From positions 1 to 64,000 of the forward strand of contig CAYJEW010000004.1 of assembly GCA_964369525.1 (NCBI GenBank): DNA of 64,000 nucleotides, written 5' to 3'. Shown here one piece after another: positions 1 to 9,240 of this stretch (position 1 is its first letter; every line of letters begins with the position of its first letter). The notes under the pieces were generated by a model. That model ran no database searches, was not told where the DNA came from, and saw nothing but the letters and a program-made list of their open reading frames with translations. This DNA is from JAAYCI01 sp964369525 (lineage in GTDB: Bacteria; Bacillota; Clostridia; Oscillospirales; Ruminococcaceae). The position numbers and the translations under genes are program-made.

Positions 1-1
1 C

Positions 2-1207
2 GGTACGTTCTTTGGCATTATGTATTTCACAAACCGTCCCTCCGCCGTGGTAGACAACTTTATCGAGGCTATTGCAGAGGTTGATATAGCTACGCTGGAA
101 AGCCTTACCCGCCTTGACGGTACCACCGCCACCGAGAGCGAATGGGCCGCGTTTTGTGCAGCTTTCGAAGAACAAGCCAGCCGCGACGCACTGGCAAGCC
201 AGCTTTTGGCTCAGGCCGAAACCCCGCTAACCGCCCAAACGCCTTACGCTGCGGTATCTATCGAAAACCGCTCGTCGCTACTATTCATCCAGCGCTACAC
301 CATTGTAATTGAAGGGGTAGACCTACTTGCCACAGGCGCTCAAGACGGCTCTGTTATTCAGCTTGGTACCACCGAGATAACCGGCCGTTCCACCGATGAA
401 GGCATGCTGTATTCAGGCCTCATGCCCGGCCTGTACTCACTGCGCATCGCCGCCCCCGGCGCAGATATCTCGGCCGCAACGCCCATAACAATCGAGATGT
501 TTGCCACAGCCTCGCCCAACCGCCTGCAAAGCGAAACACTGCTTGCCGAAATCACAATAGAAAACTGCATAGGCGAAAACGCCACCCTGTTTGTGAACAA
601 CACCCCCATACCCCAGCAACCGCAAAACTCTATTGTTATCATTCCCGATGTTGCGCTGGGCAGTGTTATTCATATTGTAACCAACCAGCAGGGCGATGTT
701 ATGGAGGCCAGCGTCACATTTGCCGACCCCTCCCAAACAGCACTTAGGTTTGAAAACTATATCATCACCCAAACCGCCGCCGTGCCCGAAAGCGAAAGCG
801 GCTCTTCCACCACCACCGACGTTGCCGCAGAGGTAACTGCCGAGATAGCCGAGTCTATAGTAGCTCCGTTTTATATCTCTTACCTAAACGCCATAAACGA
901 GCAAAATATAGACCTTCTGCGTGGCGCCACCGACGCTGCCATTCCCCACTTTGCCGAGCGTATCTCGCGCGACGGCAACGTTGCAAACATGTTTGAATAT
1001 GTAGGGGTTGTGTGCGATGAAGAAAGCATAGAAACCACCGAAACAAGCGCAGGCGAGCCTGTGGTTAAGTTTGTGGTAACCTGTTCTTACAGGTACACCC
1101 CACGCAATGAAACCAACTGGCAAACCGCCTCCAATCAGCAAGCTGTAGAACTTATCTACCGCAACGGCGTATGGCTTGTAGACATCATGGACATAGTTGC
1201 CGAATAG
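2..1207 (+). CDS. TcaA-like membrane-anchored protein, 5'-truncated by the window edge
   Basis: The reading frame is open from base 2. The first ATG at 20 has no ribosome site and follows a hydrophobic stretch (GTFFGIMYF) that looks like the end of a membrane helix, so the real start lies outside the window. About 400 residues are visible: a beta-rich region near residues 75-165 of the kind found in TcaA/YvbJ proteins (YTIVIEGVDLLATG, GLMPGLYSLRI), a second similar region, an acidic Ser/Thr linker, and a C-terminal NTF2-like domain near 265-395. Family knowledge: TcaA-type proteins have an N-terminal zinc ribbon, one membrane helix and extracellular domains, and are linked to envelope stress or glycopeptide response. 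The role here is inferred from family resemblance only. A VanY-type carboxypeptidase follows 43 bases downstream on the same strand, which suits an envelope role. Confidence 0.6.
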   Translation, partial: GTFFGIMYFTNRPSAVVDNFIEAIAEVDIATLESLTRLDGTTATESEWAAFCAAFEEQASRDALASQLLAQAETPLTAQTPYAAVSIENRSSLLFIQRYTIVIEGVDLLATGAQDGSVIQLGTTEITGRSTDEGMLYSGLMPGLYSLRIAAPGADISAATPITIEMFATASPNRLQSETLLAEITIENCIGENATLFVNNTPIPQQPQNSIVIIPDVALGSVIHIVTNQQGDVMEASVTFADPSQTALRFENYIITQTAAVPESESGSSTTTDVAAEVTAEIAESIVAPFYISYLNAINEQNIDLLRGATDAAIPHFAERISRDGNVANMFEYVGVVCDEESIETTETSAGEPVVKFVVTCSYRYTPRNETNWQTASNQQAVELIYRNGVWLVDIMDIVAE

Positions 1208-1250
1208 TTTTTTCACCCGCCACTTCCGCCTATAGAAAGGATACGTTACC

Positions 1251-2105
1251 TTGCAGCAACCAAATAACAACAACCGCCGCTCTCAGTACAAAAAAAAGGC
1301 TCGCAAACGCAACATAATCAGCCTTATTATACTACTTGTGCTGGTAACAATTATGTTTGTAGCAGCAATTATACTCTATACTTCAGGCGGCTCAACCGCT
1401 TTGCCACCATCGTCTGCTTCTTCACAGCAGGCGCCAAGCTCCCTTCCTCCGTCTTCACAGCTAGCACAAAGCAGTTCCTCTGCCCCCAGCTCCTCCGAAG
1501 CGTCTGTTCCCCTTCCGGTAACAGGCCCCTACGATACCGCCGAGCTACCTGCGCTGTATAACTTTGAAAACCCTATTCCCGAAGAGTACACAGCAGAACT
1601 GTTAGACAACCTTATCCCCGTGGGCGGCGGCCACACCATGGCCTCTGAAGCCGGCAACGCATATATGGCTATGTTTGATGCCGCCGCCGCCGAAGGTGTT
1701 GCGCTAACCCCTGTGTCGGGCTATCGCAGCAACCAACAGCAAAGCACAAACTACAACAACAGCATTCAGCGCTACCTAAACCAAGGCTATAGCGAAGCCG
1801 AGGCCACCCTGCTAACGCAAGATTACTATGCCATTCCCGGCACCAGCGAGCACGAAGCAGGCCTTGCCATGGATATTGGCTGGATAGATGACAGCTTTGA
1901 GGGTTCTGCCGCATTTGCTTGGCTGCAGGAAAATGCCGCCGAATATGGCTTTATTCTTCGCTACCAAGATAACACCTATGAAACCACCCACATCCGCTAC
2001 GAGCCCTGGCACTACCGCTTTATAGGCGCAAATTATGCACAGCAGTATGTCGAGCTTGGCATGGAAACACTGGAAGACTACACCGCCTGGCTACAAGAGC
2101 AGTAG
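1251..2105 (+). CDS. VanY-type D-alanyl-D-alanine carboxypeptidase (peptidase M15B), membrane anchored
   Basis: It should trim the terminal D-Ala from peptidoglycan stem peptides outside the membrane. The 284-aa protein has a basic N-terminus, one membrane helix (about residues 22-45), a Ser/Pro/Gln-rich spacer (about 48-90) and a C-terminal M15B domain. The zinc and catalytic signature is complete: SEHEAGLAMD with His201 and Asp208, and EPWHYRF with Glu251 and His254; GYRSNQQQ precedes it. The start is TTG at 1251, chosen because AGAAAGGA lies about 8 bases upstream and no ATG precedes the membrane helix. A bidirectional terminator follows 26 bases after the stop. The D-Ala-D-Ala ligase at 21.2-22.2 kb would make its substrate. 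Confidence 0.88.
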   Translation: MQQPNNNNRRSQYKKKARKRNIISLIILLVLVTIMFVAAIILYTSGGSTALPPSSASSQQAPSSLPPSSQLAQSSSSAPSSSEASVPLPVTGPYDTAELPALYNFENPIPEEYTAELLDNLIPVGGGHTMASEAGNAYMAMFDAAAAEGVALTPVSGYRSNQQQSTNYNNSIQRYLNQGYSEAEATLLTQDYYAIPGTSEHEAGLAMDIGWIDDSFEGSAAFAWLQENAAEYGFILRYQDNTYETTHIRYEPWHYRFIGANYAQQYVELGMETLEDYTAWLQEQ

Positions 2106-2130
2106 TTCAAAAAAACAAAATACAAACACA

Positions 2131-2165
2131 AAAAATCGGTGTGATTTAAATCACACCGATTTTTT
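2131..2165. terminator. Bidirectional rho-independent terminator
   Basis: A near-perfect hairpin (AAAAATCGGTGTGATTT and its complement) with A-runs before and T-runs after lies between the convergent carboxypeptidase and unknown membrane-protein genes, so it can serve both strands. Confidence 0.85.
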
Positions 2166-2186
2166 TAATGTAACCACTATAGTGTT

Positions 2187-3242
2187 TTATGCAGCCTCAT
2201 CCTCTGCGGCCGCACCCTCGTCTGCGGTATCTGCGCCTGCATCTGCCTCAGTTTCTGCGGCAGTGGTATCTGCGCTGCTGCTCTCCGCTGCCACACTACT
2301 TGTCGGTGGCGCTATGGCCTGCTGCTCAGAGCTGCTATCCTCAGGCTGCGGCTCATCCGGCTCAGCCGTGCTATCCACCGGCACCTCGTGGGTAGTATTT
2401 CGCTGTATTGCATACAGGTAATACTCGCCGCCGTCACGACGCAACATAAAGTCCATGTACCGTGCAGGGCTATTGTAATCAAGGTCGGCAATAAGCTGGT
2501 CGTCACTTGTGCGGGTACTTATGTAGCCCATAACAAGCCGTCGCACCCCACCCGCCTCGTTAACAATCTCTACAGCACTTGCATAAAACTCCGGCTGCAA
2601 GCTGGTAACAGGCGCTGTGTACATCTGAGTTTCAGCGTTAAACGGATACACCAGCCCCTGTATTGGGTCGGTGAATGTTTCGTGGCCCGAGAACCTAAAG
2701 TCGGGGCCAAATATGCGCACAGCATATTGGTCCACATCGCTTGCAGGAACAAGCGCCTCGCCGTTCTCGGTGCGCTCCAGCTCTGCGCCGCGCTCGTTCA
2801 GCACGCCCCAAATAACCGCCTGCTTTATGCTGTTTTCATCCACCTGCGATACCGACTCAAACGGCAATATATCAAACCACACCAGCGGCTCATACAAGTC
2901 TTGGTACTGCTGGCGGTCTTCGTCGCTGTCTGAAAGCGACTGCACCAGCTCGTACCCTCCAGTAACAATACTAATTGCGCCCACCACAATAAGAACACTA
3001 AGCACAAGGCCTATCAGCTGGCGGCTTCGCCTGCGCTGGTTGCGTACCTGCTCTTCTTTTTTAAAGCGTTTTTGCTCTGTATCGGTGTTTGCCTTCCTTT
3101 TTTGGCGCGCCTTCAACTTCTTTGATGCCGCGCCATTCTCCTCGTCAGCCTTTTCTGCCTTTGGCAGCTGCGCTGTGTTCAGCTCGGCCGCTTGTTCTGC
3201 GCCTTCAGTCTGTGGCGTGTTTGTTTGTTTTTCGTCAGCCAT
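2187..3242 (-). CDS. Unknown single-pass membrane protein with acidic low-complexity C-terminus
   Basis: I do not recognise a named family. The 351-aa protein starts with a charged cytoplasmic segment (about residues 1-75, Glu/Lys/Arg rich, ending in a strongly basic RNQRRRSRQ patch), followed by one membrane helix (about 76-100). A globular extracellular region (about 105-300) contains several aromatic and acidic motifs. The tail (about 300-351) is made almost only of Ser, Ala, Glu, Asp and Thr. The start is ATG with AAAGGAG upstream. It is the last gene of the proB-proA run, 32 bases after proA, and is followed by a terminator. The positive-inside rule puts the large domain outside the cell. 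Its tail resembles that of the S41 protein at 9.2 kb. Confidence 0.6.
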   Translation of the reverse strand: MADEKQTNTPQTEGAEQAAELNTAQLPKAEKADEENGAASKKLKARQKRKANTDTEQKRFKKEEQVRNQRRRSRQLIGLVLSVLIVVGAISIVTGGYELVQSLSDSDEDRQQYQDLYEPLVWFDILPFESVSQVDENSIKQAVIWGVLNERGAELERTENGEALVPASDVDQYAVRIFGPDFRFSGHETFTDPIQGLVYPFNAETQMYTAPVTSLQPEFYASAVEIVNEAGGVRRLVMGYISTRTSDDQLIADLDYNSPARYMDFMLRRDGGEYYLYAIQRNTTHEVPVDSTAEPDEPQPEDSSSEQQAIAPPTSSVAAESSSADTTAAETEADAGADTADEGAAAEDEAA

Positions 3243-3274
3243 GCCGGCTCCTTTCTTAAAAAACGGTAGGCGGC

Positions 3275-4519
3275 TTATCGCACCTGCCCATTACCCTTCA
3301 CTGTGTACTTATAGCTTGTAAGTTCGTATAGGCCCATTGGCCCTCGTGCGCCAACCTTCTGCGTAGATATCCCCATCTCGCACCCAAGGCCAAACTCGCC
3401 ACCGTCGGTAAACCTAGTCGACGCATTCACATACACAGCGGCGCTGTCTACACCGTTTAAAAACTCCTGCGCCACCTCTGCATTTTCTGTCACCACAGCA
3501 TCGCTATGGTGGGTGGAATGACGGTTTATATGCTCTATTGCCTGCTGTGCGCTGCCCACCACACCAACAGCCAGCACATAGTCAAGAAACTCTGTGTCAA
3601 AATCATCGGCGCCGGCAGGTGTGCCGCTAATAATCTTTTGCGCCGCTTTATCCAGCCGAAGCTCCACATTCTTTTCGTCTAGCATAGCTTTTGCCATTGG
3701 CAAAAACTCTGCCGCCACATCACTGTGCACAAGGCACACCTCGGCCGCATTACACACGCTAGGCCTATTAGTCTTAGCGTTATACAAAATATCGGCGGCC
3801 ATTTTAAGGTCTGCGTCTTTGTCCACATACACATGGCACACACCTGTGCCGGTTTCAATCACAGGCACGCCCTGCGCGCCCTCCACCACTGCTTTTATCA
3901 GGCCCGCACCGCCTCTGGGTATAAGCATATCCACAAGCCCGCGTGCTTTCATTAACTGCTGTGCGCTTTGGTGGGTTGTGTCTTGCACAAGTTGTACCGC
4001 ACCCGCAGGCCCGCCTGCTTCTGCCACAGCTTTTTGCAGCGCCGCCACAACAGCCGTGTTTGTACGAATAGCATCACTACCGCCTCGCAGCACACAAGCG
4101 TTACCGCTTTTTATGCATAGCGCCGCCGCGTCGCTTGTAACGTTTGGGCGGCTTTCGTAAATAATTGCAATAACCCCAATAGGCACACGCACCTTTTTAA
4201 TAAGTAGGCCGTTTGCGTGGGTATACTCTCGCTCCACCATTCCCAGCGGGCTCGGCAGCGCCTCTACCGCCAAAACTCCTGCGGCCATGTCGTCAATACG
4301 CTGCTTTGTAAGGCGCAGGCGGTCCAGCATAACATCCGATATCCGCCCCTTAGCATTTTCAAGGTCTTGCTCATTAGCTTTCAATATTTCCTCGGCATTG
4401 CTCTGCAGTTGCTTTGCCATAGCTTTCAGTATAGCACCTCGCCCTGCTTCGCCCATCTGCTGTAGTCCGGGGCGTGCGGCCTGTGCTTCTAAAAGTAAAC
4501 TTTCCAGTTGCTGTGTCAT
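3275..4519 (-). CDS. proA: Glutamate-5-semialdehyde dehydrogenase (gamma-glutamyl phosphate reductase)
   Basis: It reduces gamma-glutamyl phosphate to glutamate-5-semialdehyde with NADPH, the second step of proline synthesis, in the cytoplasm. The 414-aa length is normal for ProA. Visible signatures are IYESRPNVTSDAAALC, VLRGGSDA, IPRGGAGLI, the nucleophile region NRPSVCNAAEVCL, and the C-terminal ASTRFTDGGEFGLGCEMGIS. The start ATG overlaps the proB stop by four bases (ATGA), so the two are translationally coupled and form a standard proBA pair. Confidence 0.97.
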   Translation of the reverse strand: MTQQLESLLLEAQAARPGLQQMGEAGRGAILKAMAKQLQSNAEEILKANEQDLENAKGRISDVMLDRLRLTKQRIDDMAAGVLAVEALPSPLGMVEREYTHANGLLIKKVRVPIGVIAIIYESRPNVTSDAAALCIKSGNACVLRGGSDAIRTNTAVVAALQKAVAEAGGPAGAVQLVQDTTHQSAQQLMKARGLVDMLIPRGGAGLIKAVVEGAQGVPVIETGTGVCHVYVDKDADLKMAADILYNAKTNRPSVCNAAEVCLVHSDVAAEFLPMAKAMLDEKNVELRLDKAAQKIISGTPAGADDFDTEFLDYVLAVGVVGSAQQAIEHINRHSTHHSDAVVTENAEVAQEFLNGVDSAAVYVNASTRFTDGGEFGLGCEMGISTQKVGARGPMGLYELTSYKYTVKGNGQVR

Positions 4520-5304
4520 GCTTTGCCTCCCTTTTTGAATGTAAAGCGTGTGCCCACTGCCCGTCCCTCAACTACGTCATATAAACGCTCAGGCGAGCTA
4601 CCGCTTGTAATTACCATATCTATTCCGTGTGGCTGCAAAAGGCTTGCCGCCTGGAGCTTCGAGCGCATACCGCCCGTACCAAGCCCGCTGCCTGCACCGC
4701 CACCGTAAGACAATAGCTCGTCTGTTATCTCGCTAACGGTAGAAATAAGCTTTGCGTCTTTGTTTGTGCGTGGGTCGGCTGTATAAAGGCCCTCAATGTC
4801 GGTTAAAAGTACCAGCAAATCTGCCTTTGCCATAACCGCCACCTGTGCGCTCAGCGTATCGTTATCGCCAATCTCGCCGCCCTCTATCTCGGCGGTGGCC
4901 ACCGTGTCGTTCTCGTTTATTATGGGTATAACCCCTAGCTCTAAAAGCCTAAATAGCGTGGCCTCCACATTGTGGCGCCTCACATCATGGTGGATGTCCT
5001 CTGCGGTTAACAGCATCTGCCCCACCACATGGTTATGCTCTGCAAAAATACGGTCGTATGTATACATCAGCTCGCACTGCCCCACAGCCGCAGCCGCCTG
5101 CCTTGTTGGCACATCGTCCGGGCGACCCGCAAGGTGCAACTTACCCACACCCATGCCAATAGCCCCAGACGATACCACCAACATCTCGTGCCCTGCATTT
5201 TGCAGATCAGATAAAGTTTTGCACAATAGCTCCACCCGCCGTATATTCAGCTGGCCGGTAGAGTGGGTAACCGTAGAGGTGCCCAGCTTTACAATAATGC
5301 GCAT
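4516..5304 (-). CDS. proB: Glutamate 5-kinase, short form without PUA domain
   Basis: It phosphorylates glutamate at the gamma carboxyl with ATP, the first and usually feedback-controlled step of proline synthesis. The amino-acid kinase fold is clear: IVKLGTSTVT at the N-terminus, VSSGAIGMG, the PIINENDTVA motif, DNDTLSAQVA, LLTDIEGLYTADP, and GTGGMRSKLQAA near the C-terminus. At 262 residues it stops after the kinase domain and lacks the PUA domain present in many ProB proteins. The ATG at 5304 is preferred over an in-frame TTG at 5310 because AAAGGG then lies about nine bases upstream. It overlaps proA by four bases. Confidence 0.95.
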   Translation of the reverse strand: MRIIVKLGTSTVTHSTGQLNIRRVELLCKTLSDLQNAGHEMLVVSSGAIGMGVGKLHLAGRPDDVPTRQAAAAVGQCELMYTYDRIFAEHNHVVGQMLLTAEDIHHDVRRHNVEATLFRLLELGVIPIINENDTVATAEIEGGEIGDNDTLSAQVAVMAKADLLVLLTDIEGLYTADPRTNKDAKLISTVSEITDELLSYGGGAGSGLGTGGMRSKLQAASLLQPHGIDMVITSGSSPERLYDVVEGRAVGTRFTFKKGGKA

Positions 5305-5370
5305 CTCCAAAACCCTTTCTGCTTAAAATTCCAAAATCCAAAGCCTTCCCAGTATATACACAATGTAGTT

Positions 5371-6432
5371 TTATCGCCCTGTATACATTTTGTTGTAGTA
5401 TTCAAGGTATGCGCCCGATGTAACATTTTGCAACCAGTCGTTATTTTTCACATACCAGTCCACCGTAAGGCCTATTCCCTCATCAAAAGGTATCTCCGGC
5501 TTCCAGCCAAGCTCGGTTGTTATTTTATTTGGGTCAATAGCATATCGGCGGTCGTGGCCTTTACGGTCGGCCACATAAGATATAAGCTTCTCGCTAACCT
5601 CGGCGTCCACCCTGCTTTGCACAAGGCTTATAATTGTTTTAACAATCTCAATGTTTGTGCGCTCGTTGTGTCCGCCAATGTTGTATACCTCGCCCACAAC
5701 TCCGCTCTTCATCACCAGCCACAGCGCCTTGCAATGGTCTTCCACATACAGCCAGTCGCGCACGTTAAGGCCATCTCCATACACAGGCAGTGCCTTGTGG
5801 CCTATTGCGTTGTGTATCATCAGCGGAATAAGCTTTTCGGGGAACTGATATGGCCCGTAGTTGTTAGAGCAGCGGGTAATGTTTACCGGCATGCCGTAGG
5901 TGTCGTGCCATGCCGCCACAAACATGTCGGCCGCGGCCTTGCTGGCCGAGTAGGGCGAGCGCGGTGCCAGCGGCGTTTGCTCGGTAAAGTATCCTGTTGC
6001 ACCAAGGCTACCATACACCTCGTCTGTACCCACCTGCAAAAATTTTACCCCCTGCTGCCAGCTGCCGTCGGGCTTTTCCCATGCGGCGCGTGCGCAGGCC
6101 AAAAGATTCAGCGTACCTGTAATATTTGTGTGTGCAAAAATGCCGGGGTCTTCAATAGAGCGGTCCACATGGCTCTCGGCCGCAAAGTTCACCACCGAGG
6201 TAATATCATACTTTTCAAACAGCTCTGCTACCAGCTTTGCGTCGCAGATATCCCCCTGCACAAAAACATGCCTTGCGTCCCCCTCAATCGCCTTAAGGTT
6301 TTCAAGGTTGCCTGCATATGTAAGCTTATCAAGGTTAATTATCTGCACGTCATCGGTGTTTTTTAGCAGATACAGCACAAAATTGGCCCCTATAAATCCG
6401 GCGCCGCCTGTTACCAAAACGGTGTTTTTCAT
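5371..6432 (-). CDS. rfbB: dTDP-glucose 4,6-dehydratase
   Basis: It converts dTDP-glucose to dTDP-4-dehydro-6-deoxyglucose, step two of dTDP-L-rhamnose synthesis. The 353-aa protein is a short-chain dehydrogenase: TGGAGFIGANF Rossmann motif at the N-terminus, FAAESHVDRS, TDEVYGSLG, and the catalytic YSASKAAAD. Its ATG shares one base with the stop of rfbD (TGATG), so the two are coupled. Together with rfbA and rfbD it gives three of the four rhamnose enzymes; the epimerase rfbC is not in the window. Confidence 0.96.
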   Translation of the reverse strand: MKNTVLVTGGAGFIGANFVLYLLKNTDDVQIINLDKLTYAGNLENLKAIEGDARHVFVQGDICDAKLVAELFEKYDITSVVNFAAESHVDRSIEDPGIFAHTNITGTLNLLACARAAWEKPDGSWQQGVKFLQVGTDEVYGSLGATGYFTEQTPLAPRSPYSASKAAADMFVAAWHDTYGMPVNITRCSNNYGPYQFPEKLIPLMIHNAIGHKALPVYGDGLNVRDWLYVEDHCKALWLVMKSGVVGEVYNIGGHNERTNIEIVKTIISLVQSRVDAEVSEKLISYVADRKGHDRRYAIDPNKITTELGWKPEIPFDEGIGLTVDWYVKNNDWLQNVTSGAYLEYYNKMYTGR

Positions 6433-7316
6433 CAGTTATCCTCGCTTTGTTTAAGATATGCGAAAAGTGCCTCTTGCCATGGGCGCATGCCATCGCCAAT
6501 TGTGGCTTTTAGCATGGTGTGCTCCAGCGCGCTGTTTTGCGGGCGGGGCGCAGGGCGGGGGTACTCTTCGGTGGTGCAAGGCAAAAGCTTCACATCTTTG
6601 CCCGCTATGCGGAATATCTCCGCCGCAAACTCATACCAGCTGCAAACGCCGCCACCTGTGCAGTGGTACACCCCATAGTGCTGGGTTGCGGCAAGTTGTA
6701 GCAGATGGTGCGCCAAATCCTCGGCAAAGGTGGGGTTACCCCGCTGGTCGTGTACCACCTTTAGCTCGCTCTGCTCGTCTGCCAGGCGAAGCATGGTTTT
6801 CACAAAGTTTGCCCCCTGCCGACCATACAGCCACGCCGTACGCACCACAAACCACCTTGTGCAAAACTGCCGTACATACTCTTCGCCCAAAAGCTTTGTT
6901 GCGCCATACGCTGTTGTGGGCGCAGGTAGGTCGGCCTCGGTATACGGCCGCTGTAAGCTGCCGCTAAACACATAATCGGTAGACACATGTATAAGCTTTG
7001 CGCCCGCCGCCTCGCACGCCATTGCAAGGTTGCGTGGCGCTATGGCGTTGGCTTCAAACGCTTTTTGCTGCTCGGTTTCAGCAAGGTCCACATTGGTAAA
7101 CGCAGCGCAGTTTATCACCACATCCGGTGCGTTACTGCTTACCAGCTTTAGCGTTTGCTCAAGGTTTGTAAGGTCTGCGTCGTCAATGTCCACAGCCACC
7201 ACCTGCGCTGCCTCCACACTGCTGTGCAGCGGCCCCAGTGCGCTTTTCCCCTGCTGCAACTGGCGGCAAAGCTCGCTGCCCAGCTGGCCTGCGGCGCCTG
7301 TTATCAATATTTTCAT
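6432..7316 (-). CDS. rfbD: dTDP-4-dehydrorhamnose reductase
   Basis: It performs the last, NAD(P)H-dependent step giving dTDP-L-rhamnose. The 294-aa protein begins with the Rossmann motif ITGAAGQLGSEL. It continues with NCAAFTNVDLAE, the STDYVFSG segment and the catalytic Tyr-Lys pair in YGATKLLGE, then the RTAWLYG motif. The start ATG follows AAAAGGGAGAG. It ends in a one-base overlap with rfbB and lies 75 bases after rfbA, so one transcript is likely. Confidence 0.95.
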   Translation of the reverse strand: MKILITGAAGQLGSELCRQLQQGKSALGPLHSSVEAAQVVAVDIDDADLTNLEQTLKLVSSNAPDVVINCAAFTNVDLAETEQQKAFEANAIAPRNLAMACEAAGAKLIHVSTDYVFSGSLQRPYTEADLPAPTTAYGATKLLGEEYVRQFCTRWFVVRTAWLYGRQGANFVKTMLRLADEQSELKVVHDQRGNPTFAEDLAHHLLQLAATQHYGVYHCTGGGVCSWYEFAAEIFRIAGKDVKLLPCTTEEYPRPAPRPQNSALEHTMLKATIGDGMRPWQEALFAYLKQSEDN

Positions 7317-7391
7317 GTGCGCTCTCCCTTTTTAAACATCACGTAGGTAAAACATATGCGCCTTTGCCACCCACACGCAATCTACCTACTT

Positions 7392-8285
7392 TTAGCTGGG
7401 TTCACTCTTGCCTTGCACAACCGTTTTGGCTATGTGCTCAAGGTAGTTGCCGTATTCGGTTTTTGCTAGCTTGCTTGCTGTTTGCAGTAGTTGCTCTTTT
7501 GTAATAAACGCCTGGCGGTAGGCTATCTCTTCAAGACAGGCAATGTACAGCCCTTGGCGTGTTTGCACCGCCTCCACAAAGTTAGCTGCCGCTAGCATTG
7601 CGCGGTGGTTTCCTGTGTCCAGCCACGCAGTTCCTCGGCCAAACAGTTGCACCTTCAGCTCGCCCATAGCCAAATACTCAAGGTTTACGCTGGTAATTTC
7701 AATCTCGCCGCGCGCCGACGGCTTTACATTTTTTGCTATCTGCACCACACGGTTATCGTAAAAATAAAGCCCCGGCACTGCATAGTTACTTTTAGGCTGG
7801 CTCGGCTTTTCTTCAATAGAAATCACATTGCCTTGCCCGTCAAACTCCACAACCCCAAACTCCTCGGGGCTTGCCACATGGTAGCCAAAAATTGTGGCGC
7901 CGCTCTGCTGCGCTGCGGCAATGTTTAGGCGCTGGGTAAGGCCGTAGCCGTAGAATATGTTGTCTCCCAGCACAAGGCACACGCTGTCGCCCCCTATAAA
8001 CTCCTCGCCCAAAATAAACGCGTCGGCAAGGCCTCTCGGCTCGGTTTGCTCCATATACGAAAAGCTAAGCCCCAGCGCCTCGCCGCTTCCCAGTAGGCGC
8101 TGAAATCCCGGCAGGTCTGTGGGGGTGGATATAATCAAAATCTCCCTAATGCCCGCCAGCATCAGCGTGGATATCGGGTAGTATATCATTGGCTTGTCGT
8201 AAACGGTTAGCATCTGCTTAGATGTGGCAATGGTAGACGGATAAAGCCTAGTGCCTGCCCCACCTGCCAGAACAATTCCTTTCAT
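7392..8285 (-). CDS. rfbA: Glucose-1-phosphate thymidylyltransferase
   Basis: It activates glucose-1-phosphate with dTTP to dTDP-glucose, the entry to dTDP-rhamnose. The 297-aa protein carries the nucleotidyltransferase signature GGAGTRLYPSTIATSKQ, followed by YDKPMIYYPIS, VLGDNIFYG, EEKPSQPKSN and TAWLDTGNH; the length matches short RmlA enzymes. AAGGAGAT lies seven bases before the ATG. It is upstream of rfbD and rfbB and downstream of a GT2 glycosyltransferase, which suggests the sugar is used for a wall-linked rhamnose polymer (inference). Confidence 0.96.
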   Translation of the reverse strand: MKGIVLAGGAGTRLYPSTIATSKQMLTVYDKPMIYYPISTLMLAGIREILIISTPTDLPGFQRLLGSGEALGLSFSYMEQTEPRGLADAFILGEEFIGGDSVCLVLGDNIFYGYGLTQRLNIAAAQQSGATIFGYHVASPEEFGVVEFDGQGNVISIEEKPSQPKSNYAVPGLYFYDNRVVQIAKNVKPSARGEIEITSVNLEYLAMGELKVQLFGRGTAWLDTGNHRAMLAAANFVEAVQTRQGLYIACLEEIAYRQAFITKEQLLQTASKLAKTEYGNYLEHIAKTVVQGKSEPS

Positions 8286-8411
8286 ACTCTATCTCCTTAA
8301 AGCAAAAAATATACGCCTTATTTTATATCCCTCGGCAAAGCTCCCTTGCTTTCCGCCGCCAAAATACCACAGCCAAAAGCCTTTTGCGGCAGCCGCACCT
8401 ACACTAAAAAG

Positions 8412-9179
8412 CTATGTAAGCTTAAAGCCCCACTTGCCAAAATATCTCAGCATACTGCGGCACTGCCACATAAACTGCCTTGGCTTTCGGTGTGCGTCGC
8501 GTTGCCATGCATGTGTTACCGCCACCTGCGGCAAAAACACAGCCCGCCCGTGCTTTAGCGCTTTCTGTGTAATATCGGCGTCCTCCACATACATGAAGTA
8601 CCCCTCATCAAACCCTTTTATGGCTTTAAATACGCTTGTGCGTATTAAAAAAAACGACCCACTGCAAAACTCCACATCTATCGGTTGCGACAAATCCTCG
8701 TCCAGCATCAAATAGTGCCGCTCGTACTTTTGCAGCGCCTTCACATTTAGCTGCCTTGCCACCAGCGGTAGCACTGCCGGTCGCCGTTTGCCTATGTGTT
8801 GCTCTTCTCCGCTTGGAAAAAGTAGCCTTGGCGTTGTAATTGCAACCTCCGGGTGCTCGTCCATCCAGTCTGCCATAGCGTTCAGCACATCGCTGTTCAG
8901 CTCAATATCAGGGTTCACCACCGCATGATATCTGCTATTTATCATCGACAGCACTGCGTTGTGGCCTGCTCCGTAGCCTTGGTTTTCTTTGCTTGCCAGC
9001 ACCTTTGTGCCCTCAGGCACACCCAGCTTTAAAATCTCGGCCAGCGCCTCGTTTGGCGACGCATTGTCCACCAAAAAAATATCCAAGCCGCCTTTTGTGT
9101 GCTCTTTTAAGCTAAACAAACAGCGCCTTGTCTCCTGCACTGCGCCATACATAACCACCGATGCACTAAGCCGCCGCAT
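8412..9179 (-). CDS. GT2-family glycosyltransferase, rhamnosyltransferase-like
   Basis: A 255-aa family 2 glycosyltransferase. It opens with SASVVMYGAVQETRRCL, then FLVDNASPNEA, the GAGHNAVL segment and a VVNPDIELN Asp motif for nucleotide-sugar binding, followed by FCSGSFFLIR and a MYVEDADI acidic motif. The start is ATG at 9179 with GGAGGT eight bases upstream. A longer in-frame reading to 9404 runs through the repeats of the preceding gene and is rejected. Position directly before rfbA makes rhamnosyl transfer plausible, but acceptor and linkage cannot be read from the sequence. Confidence 0.85.
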   Translation of the reverse strand: MRRLSASVVMYGAVQETRRCLFSLKEHTKGGLDIFLVDNASPNEALAEILKLGVPEGTKVLASKENQGYGAGHNAVLSMINSRYHAVVNPDIELNSDVLNAMADWMDEHPEVAITTPRLLFPSGEEQHIGKRRPAVLPLVARQLNVKALQKYERHYLMLDEDLSQPIDVEFCSGSFFLIRTSVFKAIKGFDEGYFMYVEDADITQKALKHGRAVFLPQVAVTHAWQRDAHRKPRQFMWQCRSMLRYFGKWGFKLT

Positions 9180-9240
9180 ACATTTTACCTCCGAGCCAAG
9201 TTTTAGCCGTTGCGGCCGCCTCGCATTTAAACTTTCGCCG

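Noticed and set aside
6458..6967. Long plus-strand open frames opposite rfbD and many other genes
   Set aside because: They are shadows of GC-rich genes on the other strand, with no ribosome sites and no recognisable protein.
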